A stretch of 64,000 bases of DNA from Patellaria atrata CBS 101060 (Eukaryota > Ascomycota > Dothideomycetes > Patellariales > Patellariaceae), in contig MU006100.1 of NCBI GenBank assembly GCA_010093705.1, forward strand, positions 62,001 through 126,000, in the 5' to 3' direction. A program made the translations under genes and the position numbers. How positions within the stretch are numbered: the stretch's first letter is position 1; every line of letters begins with the position of its first letter. The notes under the pieces were generated by a model. That model did not search any database. It was given only the letters and a program-made list of their open reading frames with translations, and was not told the origin of the DNA. Shown here one piece after another: positions 22,529 through 36,500 of this stretch.

Positions 22529-24314
22529 ATGAAAATGGAAGGTCAAAATAAGGATAGGGATGAAGATATCGCCCTGTCCCGACACCGACCCCGAGAAGTC
22601 GAAGCCAAGCGATATACCCTGCTTCCGCTCCACCCAGCACCAGACCGACGACAAAATATAACATTAGAAAACCCTAACCTCATACCTTTAGGACCTCGGA
22701 AGATTCGAAGAGCACCCGGGTGTTCTTCGGTAGAAAAGGTATCATCACTGTCTCCGATTCCGAGCGTAAGAACTGCTTCAAGAGCAACGACAGAGAATCC
22801 AAATTTCATCCCTTTAGGACGTTGTCGAATTCCAAAGACACCTGAATCATCTTTAGAAGAAAAGATATCACAATCACCTTTAGAGGAGAGGGCACCACCA
22901 GTGTCACCAGTCTACAGCACGAGAAGTACTTTGAGTTCAACGACGATAATAATGGCACCCACACAAACTGATCAAGATCTAATCGGACCTCATCCATCCT
23001 TCATTGAGGTTGCCAAGCCTTATATCTTCCAGCAAAGGATCCAAGATTGTCTTTTCGCTATTGGAATGACTGAGGCTAAAGACGATAATGTGCGCCTGCA
23101 GGGTGTGGCGTGGATTGATAACGTCAGGAAATCTATGCAACTGTATGCCTCCGAAGACCTTCCTCGCGTGGTTTAATATGTACTGATTTCATATGCAGGC
23201 CTGTGAGGACATTTAATACGGCAGTGGTCTACTATCATAAGTTCAGGCTTGTGCATTCTGACAATCAATACAATTGGGCTGTAAGAATTTGCTTTGCTTC
23301 CGTATACTCTCCTCTGGACTAATGCTGATCTAGGATGCTGCTGCAGCCGCTCTCTTCACGGCTTGCAAGATTGAAGACACATTGAAGAAGTCGCGTGAGA
23401 TTCTATGCGCATCATACAATCTCAAGCTTTCTCCTGCTGAGCATCTCACGCCTGATGACCCTGTAATGCAAACCCCCATCGCGCACTGTTACCCATCACA
23501 CTAACAAACCTACCTAGCTCTTCGAATCGCATTCCAAAACCATCATTGGCCTCGAAAGGTTAATGCTAGAGTCCTCCGGTTTCGACTTCCGAAGCCGTCA
23601 TCCCCAGGAACTCGTCATCAAGCTCGCCAAAGCATGCAGCTTCACCAAAGACCTTGAGGGCAAAACCGCGTACAAGATCTCTCTAGATCTGTATCGCACC
23701 TTCGCACCCGTCAAGCAAACGACATCTACGATGGCGATCGCCTGTGTCGAACTTGCCGCCCGCCTACACGAAATCGATCTCGCGCGTGTACTCGGAGAAG
23801 ACGGCATTAACTATGCTCGCTTCAGCACCAGTAGAGCTGAAGTAATGGGTATACCTCCCCTCCCAAACAAATCAATCCAAGAACACCATAGCTAACACGA
23901 TACCCAGAAACCCTCCTCGACCTGCTCGACCTCTACACCCACCACAAGCCCTCCACGGTGGTGGGTCCCGACTACCCCCTCGAGTACTACATCTCGATCC
24001 GCATCACGCTGAACCAGGAGGCCTCAGCATCCTCCTTGCCCCGCTACACCTCCAAGCTCGCCCCCCCACTAACCCAAACCAACGGGACAAAGGGCAAGAA
24101 CGGTACCACCACCCTCGCCTCCCCCCCAGCTCCTATCATTGCGCCAATCTCGGCGACTGGGACAAGAGGCCAAAGTGGCACCGTCAGATTCATGTTGGAT
24201 GCGGCGCGTGCGAGTGCAGAGAAAGAGGCCGTGAAGGAGTATTTCACGGTCGAGGAGGAAGAGTATGAGGTTGATGTCGAGGTGGATCCGGGCAAGACTA
24301 GGCGGCCGAGATGA
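22529..24314 (+). CDS. CTK2: CTDK-I cyclin-like subunit Ctk2
   Basis: Exons end at 23142, then 23199-23280, 23334-23462, 23518-23848 and 23908-24314. All four introns (53-59 bp) are phase-consistent. From the ATG at 22952 (MAPTQTDQDLIGPHPSF) the product is 379 aa. The frame stays open to an earlier ATG at 22529, giving 520 aa. The cyclin fold is clear: IRLQGV-like NVRLQGVAWIDNVRKSMQ, LPVRTFNTAVVYYHKFRL, DAAAAALFTACKIEDTLKK, then a second cyclin repeat from LFESHSKTIIGLERLML. The C-terminus is low complexity and acidic. Ctk2 partners the kinase Ctk1, and the complex phosphorylates Ser2 of the RNA polymerase II C-terminal domain. The extra 141 residues contain a diverged 42-residue duplication, which argues that they may be translated. 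I report the longer frame, while the conserved protein starts at 22952. Confidence 0.88.
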
Positions 24315-24943
24315 GGGATCTTCTGGCTGTTGGGTCTTGGTGTGCGATGTTGAAAAGTGGATTTCCGAATGATGATATGATGTGGATGGCCGTGCACAGT
24401 ATGCAGTGAGCCTGTTCAGTACAGATGCCTTCGGGAAGAGCCCAGGAGTAGAAAACTTCTTAGCGAGAATGATGGTACGAAGATGACAGACGATAGCTGT
24501 CGTACTTCGTTTACATAGTGGTATACGATGAAGACTGGCGTACCCGGTACGGAAGGAGCCCTTTCGTCGTGAAAGTACAGCGGCTTATTGAGGAGTGGAG
24601 ATTGACTTGTACAGTACAGGAAGAATTGAGGGCTATGAAGCGAAAGGCCGTATAATTGTACGATACAGTAGTGGCTGATTAAATAAAATACGGGCGGTAA
24701 AGAACGGCGCGCTGATTGAATCAACAATTTCGCTCTCACCATGCGTGCAAATAGCTCTAATTGATTCAACAAACCAAAACACTGTTTTGATATACAAATG
24801 CAAACCTAGAAATGCCCCTTCCCCATATCCCCACATCTTGCATGCGCGGAAAGGGAGATAGAGCTAGCTAAGATCAGGAAGGAAAACGCCCTGGCCACTA
24901 CATACAAAATACAACAGCCTCAAAATCCATCTAACCATCCAAT
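24315..24943. other. convergent 3' spacer, CTK2 / LAT1
   Basis: Both neighbours end here. Short frames on the minus strand lack family features. No gene recognised. Confidence 0.4.
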
Positions 24944-26622
24944 CTATAACATCAACTCCAAGGGATTCTCCACCACCTTCTTCAGCTCGCGCATGAAGTC
25001 TCCACCGACTGCACCATCTACGACCTTATGATCGAAGCTACCTGATAATACAATCTGATCGTCCCACTCTACGCCAGTTGTGCCATCCTCATTCTCTACC
25101 GGCACCGCGACCTTCTTAGTTGTACCCACAGCCAATATAGCAGCTTGTGGGGGGTTGACAACCGCTGTGAATCTCTCGACGGCAGGATTCATACCCATAT
25201 TCGAGATAGTGAAGGTACCGCCCTGGTACTCCTCTGGCTTGAGCTTACCTTCGCGAGCGCGCTTGCCGAGATCTTTGATCTGTGAGGAGATGGACTCGAG
25301 GCCGGTGCCGATGACATTTTTGACAATGGGAGTCATGAGGCCAACGGGGGTAGACACCGCGACACTGACGTCGACAACATTGTTCTGACGAATAACGACA
25401 CTTCCGCCCTCTTCGCGCCAGGAGGAGTTCACAGCGGGGACCTTACGGGCAGCAATGGCGACGGCTTTGACGAGGAAGTCGTTGACGGAAAGGCGGTATT
25501 TGCCATCAGCGGAAGCGTTAAGAGCAGCGCGAAGTTTGAGTAGTTTAGAGACAGAGACTGAAGATTGGACGAAATAATGGGGGTTTTGTTGCCAGGATTG
25601 GGTGAGTCGGGATGCAATGGTCTTGCGCATGCTGCTGGCGGGAATATCCTCGTATGTGGGTGCACCGCCGGTGGCTGCGGCCGGAGCTGCGGATGAGGAA
25701 CCCTTGAATTTCTCAATGTCTGATTTTTCGACGCGTCCGCCTGGGCCTGATCCCTTGATCTGGCTGATCGGTACGCCTTTCTCCAGAGCTAGTTTAGTGG
25801 CGGCTGGGGTGATATTAGGCTGTCGTTCAAGAGCGGTTTCGAGGCGGCCGCCCGTAGAGTCAGATTCTTGCGCAACAGGAGCTTCTTCTTTTGCGGGAGG
25901 GGAGGACTTGCTATCCGATGACGGAGGTTCTGAGGATTCTGAGGCCTCTTCCTTGGGAGCCTCCTTGGCTGGTGCTTTGTCTCCACCTGCGTCCTCAATT
26001 GTGAATGACTCGAAGGCGGAGACGTCTTCACCCTCCTCAACCATGACGGCGATAGGCTAAAATTTCGTCAGCAGACAGACGTGAGACCTAGAAATGTGCG
26101 ACATACACTTCCGACGGCAACGTCTTTCTCTCCTGACTCCTTCAAAATCTTTGCTAGGGTACCCTCCTCCTGGAATTCGAAATCCATCTGCGCTTTATCT
26201 GTTTCGATCTCCACCAGAACGTCACCTGGAGCTAATGAATCTCCGGCTTTCTTCTGCCAGGCTCCAATATTACCTGCCTGCATAGTCGGTGATAAGGCAG
26301 GCATACTAATGACAGTATGAGAGGGGAAAGCTGTAGTCCATCTTATTAGTATAGATGTTGCTGTATATTATCGTAGCACGGTTTATATTGAGATAAGGAC
26401 GAACATTTTGATGCATAGTATCGTGATAGTGCTGCAAGTGCAGGCGCTCGTGTCCTGCAAGGCCGGGGAATTAGTAAATCGATCAATTGCTTCGCAGATA
26501 CCAATTGCAACATACAGAGCAAAGTCTTGACTAATTGAAAGACTATAACCACCCCGAATACATCTTGAGCCCCTCAGACACAGGTGTGTCGAGGTCCGCG
26601 ACAAAATCGATGTTGCGGACAT
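24944..26622 (-). CDS. LAT1: pyruvate dehydrogenase E2, dihydrolipoamide acetyltransferase
   Basis: Four exons: 26622-26516, 26454-26405, 26330-26107 and 26056-24944, giving 497 aa. Intron 1 is textbook (GTATGT, TACTAAT, CAG). Intron 2 (26331-26404) uses a GTTCGT donor. Intron 3 is 50 bp with GTATGT. Residues 1-55 form an Arg/Ser-rich mitochondrial presequence. The lipoyl domain begins MPALSPTM at residue 62, with the lipoylated lysine of ETDKAQ at about 98. A Pro/Ala/Glu linker follows. The E3-binding domain ([13 protein letters not shown]...GSGPGGRV) starts near 209. The catalytic domain runs to the end, with the active-site DHKVVDGA near 470 (DHRVVDGA in many homologues). It transfers acetyl groups to CoA in the mitochondrial matrix. 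It has a single lipoyl domain, as in other fungi. It is divergent from SEC7. Confidence 0.96.
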
Positions 26623-27181
26623 GGTGACAGAACGCGGCCGTTCAACTCGAATAGCGAGATGGAATAGCTAACGAGCGACAAGTAGCGAGGGCAGCTGTAG
26701 CTCGTGAAGCTTCAGATCCTCCTACAGATTGTCGATTGATGGTGATGAAGAAGGGATGGTTATGGGGAGTCTCTCAACAATGTGTCTCGATAATTTCTCG
26801 TTGAGGGAGCTCGGAGGTTCAAGGTCGGGCAACTTTTTCTTGGCGCTACCTTGCTCTCCGTACCCTTGCACCCTTGCGAGAACAAGCCGGCGTCAGCCCT
26901 GGTGGCCCTGGCGAATTATTCCACCTGCAGGACAGATGTGAGGTTAGAGTTCCTAGAGATATTGAACCGACAACGGAGACAAATACATACAGATTCCAAA
27001 ACTGTACTACCTTTCTTTAAACGCACATCTGTTTCGTTTCTTCAAAGCCACATAAATCACTATTGAAAGAGTAGTGTCGACAATGACTTTCCCTTAATTT
27101 TTCCCCCTTGAATACACGGAATATCAACTGTCTGGATGAACGCGTGTTTATACCCCCTCGACAGTTACCTCGAATCACAAT
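26623..27181. promoter_or_regulatory. divergent promoter region LAT1 / SEC7
   Basis: 559 bp between two outward-reading housekeeping genes. Short frames only. No defined motif recognised. Confidence 0.45.
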
Positions 27182-30100
27182 ATGGCGGACGTAGAGACTC
27201 AGGCGGAGGCCTCCCATAATGCTCGGTCAGAAGACGAACAGCGCACAAGGAACGGAAGAAAAACAGACTATTCAGAAGAGAATCAAAAGGAGGCAGAGAG
27301 TGACATCCAGGAGTATAGAGTTGACCATGATGCGGAATCATCCCCTCAAGAACCTACACCCCCAATCGCTTCACCGACTGTAACAGTGCATACTCCGACG
27401 ATACAAGAAAATGGCGTATCTCAGACACCTGATCTACCCGCTCCCTCCGTACCTTCGACCCCTCGACCGCGCAATGACTCTGTATCTACAACCACTACAG
27501 CGACTACAATTAGATCCTCCGCCCGAGGCTCTCTCGTATTTGTTATAACAGCGTTAGAGACCATCGCTGCGTCGAAAGATGCTAGGAAGAATAAAAAGCT
27601 CTCTGATTCTGTGCAGCGGGCCTTAACTGCCATCAAAGGGGATGCCGACCCAACCGCAATGAGCCCAGAAATACTCTTTGAACCATTGCAGCTAGCGTCA
27701 GAAGCTCACACAGTCCAGGTCATCACTACATCTTTGGACTGTATCGGAAAATTAATCAGTTATTCATACTTTTCTGTCCCGTCCGATTCATCTAGCGAAG
27801 GTCCCCCTCTCATCGAACGAGCTATCGATACGATATGTGATTGCTTTCAGGGCGAGGCCACTGCGGTAGAAGTACAATTACAGATAGTAAAATCTCTATT
27901 AGCCGCGATATTGAATGACAAAATCGTGGTGCATGGTGCCGGGTTGTTGAAAGCTGTGCGCCAAACATATAACATTTTCCTCTTATCGAAGTCGAGCGCG
28001 AACCAACAAGTTGCGCAAGGCGCTCTCACTCAAATGATCGGAACGGTCTTTGAAAGGGTTAAAGGTCGCCTATCGATGAAGGAGGCCCGAATGAATTTGT
28101 CAAAAATGAATCTTGGGAACCCCAGCTCGGAAGAAGAAGTCGCGGTAGCAAAGGATGAGGACGGGATAGAAACACCTGTCAACGGAGAGGTTGACGAAGA
28201 AGGTTCTGAGAACGCCCCTTCAGTACCCAGCGATGTGCCTGTAGAGAAACAGGGCGGGCAAAAAATAACACTTCAAAGCTTTGAGAATCGTAAGAGTTTC
28301 GATGATACCAGGCTCAACGATAACGCACCGACTCTAGTTACTCATGTCAACGGCCGTGCACCTCCGTCCAGGTCAGTTTCTGGTCAGGACGTTTCAATCC
28401 ATGAGGGGACTCAAAACATTCCTGATGATGAAGAAGAAGAAGACGAGATCTACATCAAAGACGCGTTTCTAGTTTTCCGAGCTATGTGTAAGCTCAGCAC
28501 AAAAACCCTTTCCATTGAACACGCCGTAGACATTAAGTCCCATGGCATGCGGTCGAAACTACTATCTCTTCATATCATTCACACCATCCTGTACAACAAT
28601 GTCGCCGTTTTCGTCTCACCTCTTGCAACTATCAAGAGCAGTAGTAATGCCGAACCAACTACTTTCGTCCAAGCCATCAAACAATTCCTGTGTCTAAGTC
28701 TGAGTAGAAACGGTGCTAGTTCAGTTACTCGCGTCTTCGAAGTGAGCTGCGAAATTTTCTATCTTATGGTAAAGCATCTCAGAGTGATGCTGAAGAAGGA
28801 GATTGAAGTCTTCTTGAAGGAGATATATTTCGCGATTCTGGATAGGAAAGCAGCACCAGCATCTCAAAAGCAATACATCCTCTCTATATTTGGTCGCTTA
28901 GCAGCTGACCCCAGAGCACTAGTTGAGATCTATCTGAATTACGACTGTGACCGGACGGCACTCGATAATATGTTTCAAAGAATCGTGGAACATCTGTCGC
29001 GCATTGCCATCACACCACTACTAACCACTGCCGTACAACAGCAACATTATCAGGACCAACACTTGAGGAATCTACACAGTAATGCGGATTGGCATACCAG
29101 AGGCACTCTTCCTCCTTCGCTATCGACAGCATCGGTGGGTACTCTTAACGATACTGATCTGGGATATCCTGTTGAGTATGGAATGAAACAAGAATCACTT
29201 GAGGGCCTTGTCGAGATTCTTAGATCGCTCGTCAATTGGTCTCAGCAAGGGATTGTAGAAAATTCGCCTAACATGAGAGATGGGGATTCCAGATATTCTG
29301 AGGATCTTCGTCAGTCTATCGAGCTACGAGAAAGTGGATTATACAACACAGGTGGCTCTGAAACTCCTACGATTGATGCCCCACAGGCAGAGGATGACCC
29401 CAATGAATTGGAAGCCGCAAAAAAGCACAAGACTGCGTTGACTAATTCAGTACGCCAGTTTAATTATAAACCGAAGCGTGGTGTCAAAACTTTGCTCAAG
29501 GAAGGATTTATCAAGTCCGATTCCCCGGAAGATATCGCTCATTTCCTGTTGAATACAGATGGCATCGACAAGGCAGCTTTGGGAGAATTCCTTGGTGAAG
29601 GTGAACCCGATAACATTGCCATTATGCATGCTTTTGTGGATGCAATGGATTTCACGCGGACTCGATTTGTTGACGCTATGCGAAGGTTTTTACAAAGTTT
29701 TAGGTTACCTGGAGAAGCACAGAAGATCGACAGGTTCATGTTGAAATTTGCAGAACGATATATCGCTGGCAATCCCAACGCTTTCGCCAACGCGGATACT
29801 GCTTACGTACTCGCCTACTCAGTGATCATGCTAAACGTAGATCAACATAGTCAGAAATTAAAAGGGGCCCGGATGACTCCAGAGGACTTCATTAAAAACA
29901 ACAGAGGAATCAATGATGGTTCCGATATCCCTGAAGAATACCTCCGAGGAGTTTTCGATGACATCGCACACAACGAGATTGTTCTTAATAGTGAACGTGA
30001 AGCGGCCGAAAGCAAGGGTATCATAGCTCAACCAACCGGCGGTATCGCTTCAGCATTCTCAAACGTAGGGCGAGATCTTCAAAGAGAAGCATATCTTCAA

Positions 30101-33100
30101 GCTTCTGAACAGATGGCGGCTAAGACCGAACAACTTTACAAGAGTTTATTCCGCGCGCAGAGGCGAGGCGCCTCAAAAATGTTACCTGCGAAATTCATTC
30201 CTGCTACCTCATTCAAACACGTAGGACCAATGTTTAATGTCGTCTGGATGTCTTTCCTTACTGCTTTATCTGCATCCGCCCAAGACACCCATAATCTGGA
30301 AACCATCAAGCTTTGTATGGAAGGTCAAAAGCTTGCAATTCGGATTGCATGTCTATTTGATCTAGAAATTCCTCGACAGTCATTCGTAGCATCCTTGGCG
30401 CGGTTCACAAACCTTTATAATCTAAGTGAAATGAAAGCGAAGAATATCGAGGCGCTCAAAATCTTGCTTGAAGTAGCCAATACCGAGGGTAATCTTCTAA
30501 AAGACTCCTGGCGAGATATCCTCACATCAGTCAGCCAACTTGATCGCTTTCAGCTGATCTCAACTGGAGTAGACGAAGGTGTTGTGCCAGATGTCCTACG
30601 ATCTCCTATGCCCCCGAAAAATCCATCACAATCCAGGAAGAATCTGCAAGTGCCAAATAGACCTCGTCCTAAGTCACAACAAAGCAGTTACTATCAAGCA
30701 GAAATTGCTGAAGAAACTCGTTCTGCAGACATGATTCGAAGTGTAGACAGGATTTTTACCAATACAGCCAACCTTTCGGGAGACGCGATAGTCTACTTTG
30801 TTAAAGCTTTAACACAAGTCAGTTGGCAAGAAATCCAATCTTCTGGACAGAGCGAATCACCACGTACATACAGCTTGCAGAAACTTGTAGAGATAAGTGG
30901 TTACAATATGACTCGTGTTCGTTTTGAGTGGACGAACATCTGGCATATACTCGGTGAGCATTTCAATCAGGTCGGGTGTCACACTAATACCAATGTCGTC
31001 TTCTTCGCCCTAAATTCTTTGCGACAACTTTCGATGAAATTCATGGAAATTGAGGAACTTCCTGGCTTCAAGTTCCAGAAAGACTTTCTCAAGCCTTTTG
31101 AACACATCATCTCGAACTCGGGTGTTGTGGCTGTAAAAGATATGGTTCTAAGATGTCTTATTCAGATGATACAAGCAAGAGGGGAGAATATCAGATCGGG
31201 CTGGCGTACAATGTTTGGCGTATTCACAGTAGCCGCCAGGGAACCTTACGGTACGTACATAATCCATTTTAAATGTGGCCTAGAATACTAACAAATAACA
31301 GAGGGTATCGTCAATCTTGCCTTTGATAATATCACCCAGGTCTACAATACCCGATTCGGTGTCGTTATATCGCAAGGTGCTTTCGCAGATCTTATTGTCT
31401 GTTTTACCGAGTTTTCGAAAAATATGAAATTCCAGAAGAAGTCGCTGCAAGCTATTGAAGCTCTCAAATCGTCAGTAATGAAGATGCTAAGAACTCCGGA
31501 ATGCCCTTTATCTGCGCGCGTTAGTGGAGAGAAAGAGGCTCCATCTGCAGGATCGCTCCCCAAACAGCCCAGTCGACAAACGCAGGAAGAACAGTTTTGG
31601 TTCCCAGTACTTTTTGCCTTTCACGATGTCCTTATGACTGGGGAGGATTTAGAAGTACGGTCAAGGTGAGCTGAACTGTGACATCAACATTTACTTTCAG
31701 GCGCTAATTTCCAGCAGAGCCCTAAACTATCTCTTCGAAACACTCATCAAGTACGGTGGCGATTTCCCCCAAGACTTCTGGGACACATTATGGCGACAAC
31801 TCCTTTTCCCTATCTTTATGGTTCTGAAATCCAAGTCCGAGATGGTAAAAGTTTTGAATCACGAAGAGCTTTCTGTATGGCTCTCCACCACCATGATCCA
31901 AGCATTACGCAACATGATCACTCTGTTCACACACTTTTTCGAGTCCTTGCAATACATGCTCGACAGGTTCTTAGACTTGTTGGCCCTCTGCATCTGCCAG
32001 GAGAACGACACACTCGCCAGAATCGGAAGCAACTGTCTCCAACAACTGATCCTAGGAAACGTCAAAAAATTCGAACCAGAACACTGGAATAAAATTGTTG
32101 GGGCCTTCGTCGACCTCTTCCGCCGCACCGAAGCCTCGGCCCTCTTCTCCGCTGCAACCTCCGGATCTACCCCTACTCCCAATCCCTCAAACAGCATCTC
32201 CCACACTCCAACTCCGTCTGTAGACTCTCAAAACATTAACGACCTTCCTTTGAGCCAAACACCAACAGAAGAAACCCATGATAACACCGAGAACGCGTTA
32301 GGCATCAACGGCTTGTCAGCGAGCCAGAGATCTTCAGCCGTCCATATCGAAGACGTTCCAGGCCACCCTTCCAAAACTCCCGACCCGGACCAAGACCTCG
32401 AAAACTTCAACAACGGTCCTGACGAGCTACACCAACCCCCAGTCGTCGTGACCGCAGCCCGCCGCCGCTTCTTCAACCAAATCATCACCAAATGCGTACT
32501 CCAGCTCCTCATGATCGAAACGGTTAACGAGCTTTTCAGCAATGACGCAGTGTACGCGCAAATTCCGTCAAATGAGTTGTTGAGGCTCATGGCCCTGTTG
32601 AAGAAGAGCTATCACTTCGCCAAACGGTTCAACGGGGATAGAGAACTCAGGGCGCGGCTGTTCAGAGAAGGATTCATGAGACAACCGCCGAACCTATTGA
32701 AGCAAGAAAGTGGAAGTGCAGCAGTATACGTGTCCATCCTGTTCAGGATGTACCACGACCCGTCATCCGAGCGTATCGCCTCCCGCTCCGCCACAGAAGC
32801 CGCACTCATCCCCCTCTGTGTCGACATCATATCCTCCTACATCGAACTTGATGAGGAAACACAGCAGAGGAATATCGTCACGTGGCGCCCTGTCGTGGTC
32901 GATGTCTTGGACGGCTATATCGGCTTCCCTGAAGCTGAGTTCGAGAAACATGTCCAGACTTTTGCGCCGCTCGTCGTGGGATTGCTGGGGAGGGATATGG
33001 GCATGGAGCTTCAGCGCGCCGTGCAGTTCCTCACCCAACGCATCTTTGAAGTTAAGTTGGGCGTTCAGCCGCGCGAGGGCGTGGGACAGACGCCTACGAG

Positions 33101-33149
33101 TCCGCGGAGCAGTTACTTGGGGAGCAGAAGGGGGAGTAGAGCTAGATGA
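27182..33149 (+). CDS. SEC7: Golgi Arf guanine-nucleotide exchange factor Sec7
   Basis: Three exons: 27182-31250, 31302-31665 and 31715-33149, giving 1955 aa. The introns are 51 and 49 bp (GTACGT, GTGAGC donors). The order matches the BIG/Sec7p subfamily. An acidic Ser/Thr-rich N-terminus comes first, then the DCB region (about 110-300) and HUS domain with the hallmark NYDCD near residue 580. The Sec7 catalytic domain is at about 755-945. HDS-type helical repeats run to the C-terminus. The Sec7 core is intact: FLGEGEPDN, then FRLPGEAQKIDRFM with the glutamic finger at about residue 845, and the downstream Arf-binding stretch AYSVIMLNVDQHS. It catalyses GDP/GTP exchange on Arf1 at the trans-Golgi to drive coat recruitment. 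The length is close to that of yeast Sec7p (about 2000 aa). Acidic runs occur around residue 420. Confidence 0.96.
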
Positions 33150-33546
33150 TGTGTTATCGTATGGTAGAGGTCGAGGGCAGTGAATGGAATCGAGAGAGGG
33201 TTAAAGGGAGGTTTAGAGAAGTCATGTGCGATTATAGTGTACCCTATCGAACAGGATCTAAGGCCTTTTTGCCGGTATGGGGATATCAGGATATCATATC
33301 ATATCGACAGCGACAGATAGGCAAAATACACAAATTCTCATCATATACAAACTTTTTCTATCCCGATTAACATGGCTCGTTGAATATATATAGCCATTAC
33401 CCCTATTAAAGCTGCAAATCTATACATGACTGAAATTATCCCTAGCTTAAATACCCCCAGTGTCATTGACGGGTATCCAAAGAGCGCACAACGCCAACAA
33501 ATGCTGACCTCTCCTTTTGAATTTCCACTATATAACTCCCGCCGCC
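33150..33546. other. convergent 3' spacer, SEC7 / CSC1-like
   Basis: Both neighbours end here. Short overlapping frames only. No gene recognised. Confidence 0.45.
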
Positions 33547-36500
33547 TTACAACTGAATCAAATCGACCTCTGAGAAATCCGGCGGCGGCCGCCTATAATG
33601 CACCCTCCCCTTATGATCTAGCCCCGTGTACTCATTACTAACCCAAATATCCTTCCCATAGCCATCCCTAGATCTCCTAATCTCGTCCTCACTGATTCCT
33701 AACGGGTCACGCGGGATCCACACCACCGGTCTCTTCGCCCTCAATGCCTGATGCAAAAACGCGCGCTGGACCAACTTGTCGCGCTCGTCGGGGGTCAAAT
33801 CCTCGATCTCGTCGTGGAAGCCCGAGAACAGCATGTCGCCGACGGGATTCTGGCTCTCGAGGTCCGTCTTCTTGTCCGAGCGGGTGCGCGAACGACGCGG
33901 AGTAGGCGGGTGCTGGATGTCGGATGCGCTCTGCGGGCCGGTGAGGTCTTTGGGACGGCTGTCGCCGGTGCGGTCGGCCCAGGACTTGCGGCGGGAGCGG
34001 CCGGGGATGATGCTCCCGAAGCTGGACGGAACGTGGAGGACATTGGTGGTGCCCCGTTTTCTGTTGCGGTTGCGTTCTTCGATCTCTTTTAATTCTATTT
34101 CTTCTGCCTGCTCGTCTTCTTCGCGTTCGCGGCGCTCACGCTCTTCGAGGATGTCTTGGAGGTCTTCGCCTTCTCGTTCGCCTTCAACGAGGTTCCAGCG
34201 TTTGCCTTGCGCTCGGGCGAACTCCTCGTCGCGACGGACGGCGTCATCTTCCATGGTAATAGGGATGTAGCGGAAGAGAGGGGAGAAAGCACTGCGGAGC
34301 AGGAGCTGGTAGATGAAGGTTAAAAGCATGATAACAAGCATGATAATAGCCTGGGGATAGCACAAGGGATCGTTGTGTTCATCTACGAAAAGTATGAATA
34401 GACCAATCAAGCAAAGTTCCATGACATAGAGTCCGGTGAACAACTGCATGACAGCGCGGGGGAAGAGGAGACCACCCGTGTCGTGCTTGAAACGATTGAC
34501 GTAAAGAGTTTGGTATCGGTATACGATCCAGAAAAGGCTGAAGGTAACGATATTGAATACCAGAATTAGCGGCGATATAACGGAGTAGATGATTCCTATA
34601 ACTAGTTAGTTTGTGGCGCATGTAGCAGAGTAGAGCAGGAGGATATATACGTACCAATGCAAGCGAGATTAGTATACACAGGAAAGAAGGTTCCCCATTT
34701 GATAGACGGAAGCTCGATCTGCCTACTCCATTTTTCTCGCGCCGTTGAATCAAAGATTGTAGCAATTATGAACCATGAGATGAGACCGCCAATCTGCATT
34801 AGAGCACCAGCGCTGACAGTCAGAGCTTGGATGATCATATATGAAAAGAAGTAATTAGACGCCTTGGGAAGATTCTTGCCCAAAATAGTCGCCACTGTGG
34901 CTGGGTTATCAGCAATCTCACCGAAGACGGCTGAAGCACCAGCGGCGATGGAGACGACCAGGAAGACCTGCACGAAAAGAAAGCCAAAATAGTACATTTG
35001 AGTATCGAGCTCCACGTCATTTCCAGTCGGAGCGCCCCGAAAATTCGCAAGTGCACGTAAGACGATGGGAAGAACTGCGAGCAGGATGGCGAGGAAAAGT
35101 GGAGGAAGAACACCTTGGACAATTGAAAGAACGGATTTAGGAAGGTCTTCTAGCCATGCAAGCCAATGGAATTCCTCGGTGAGATATGACACCTGGGATA
35201 GAGTACTAGTGAATGTAACTGGAAACGCCCAGAAGATGACAAGGCCTGCAATTGTTACAGTTACAATAGCACTCCGTCCGTATCGTGCCCACCAGGAAAT
35301 TGACAAGTTATCCCAAATGACATCATCTGGAGAGATCTCTACGATTCGGGGTGCCATCTGCTGTGGGATGTGATGGCTGAGGGATTGGCAAGCCATATGG
35401 GCTGCAACCTGGTGATTAAACTGGATAAATGCCGAATTCATGAGAGGGTACTCTTTGTTTTTCTGATCATCTTCAATCTCAGCGTTCAAGCGGGCAACCT
35501 CTCTTCGACACCAGTAAATGGTATCCACCTTCTTACCGATGATGAAAAGAGGAATCTTGATGTCGGTGAAGGGGACCTTAATTGGAAGTCGCATGGTTTC
35601 CCGATCTTTGCGCTCGATATAATCTCTCCACTTCGCTCCTTCATCGTGAGCAAAGAGCATTTCTTCGTCATAAGGCTCCGTAAAGATTGACTTTTCCTGA
35701 GTGGTTTTCTCGTGGATAGTGGAAGCTCGATTGCCGCTTGGACTCACAGGGGTTAAGTCTGTAAGTGGAAATTCGTCATCCTCCCGTTGATGCGGTTGTG
35801 GGCTTGGAAAGCTTTGCTGGCCACGTTGCCATGGTTTCCACAACGGAGGCTTTGGAGGTTTAAGCCCGGTTGCATTTGGCTTAGCTGCTGGAAGAGAATG
35901 GGGAGCAACTCCCGTGCGGGTTCTATTCGCAGCGGCGAGTCTATTTATGCGGGATTCACTGGCTCCTGCGCCTTTATGGAGTTGGTCCCTTTCATGGCCG
36001 GGATGCTGTGTAGCCCCTGCGACCTCTTCTCGGTGAGATGAGACATCCCCTTTTTCTTCTCTTGATTCATGTGCTCGTGAGGGTGTACCGTCAGTACGGT
36101 ATGTTGACTGATCATCGAGAGTATCAAACCCTGTGCCTCGGTTTAAGTCATCTAGCCGCTGATCAACATCTTTCCGGACTTTGTCTATGCCTCCAACGAC
36201 GCCTCCTATTCCACCAGCAACAGTATGGCCGAGCTTGTTAAATTCATGGCCTACTTTTCCCAAACCCCTGCCTAAACCGGGTATCGGTAACTTCAGTCCG
36301 CGTCGTTCTGGGCTTGGAGAAGAGCTTCTTGAAGAGTGTTTGGATTCCCCATCAATAGCATCTTGGATGTTGTGGGCGATCTGATGTGGATTGCCGGAAC
36401 TCATGCCAGGATTCTCTGCAAGCTCCTCCGCAAGTTTGTCCTGCCGCTCGTTCTCGTGTTTACGTTCAACCCTACTCATCCTCTTGCCCTTTTTCTTATC

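Noticed and set aside
33751-34270. Two plus-strand frames up to 164 codons
   Set aside because: Antisense to the C-terminal region of the CSC1-like channel.
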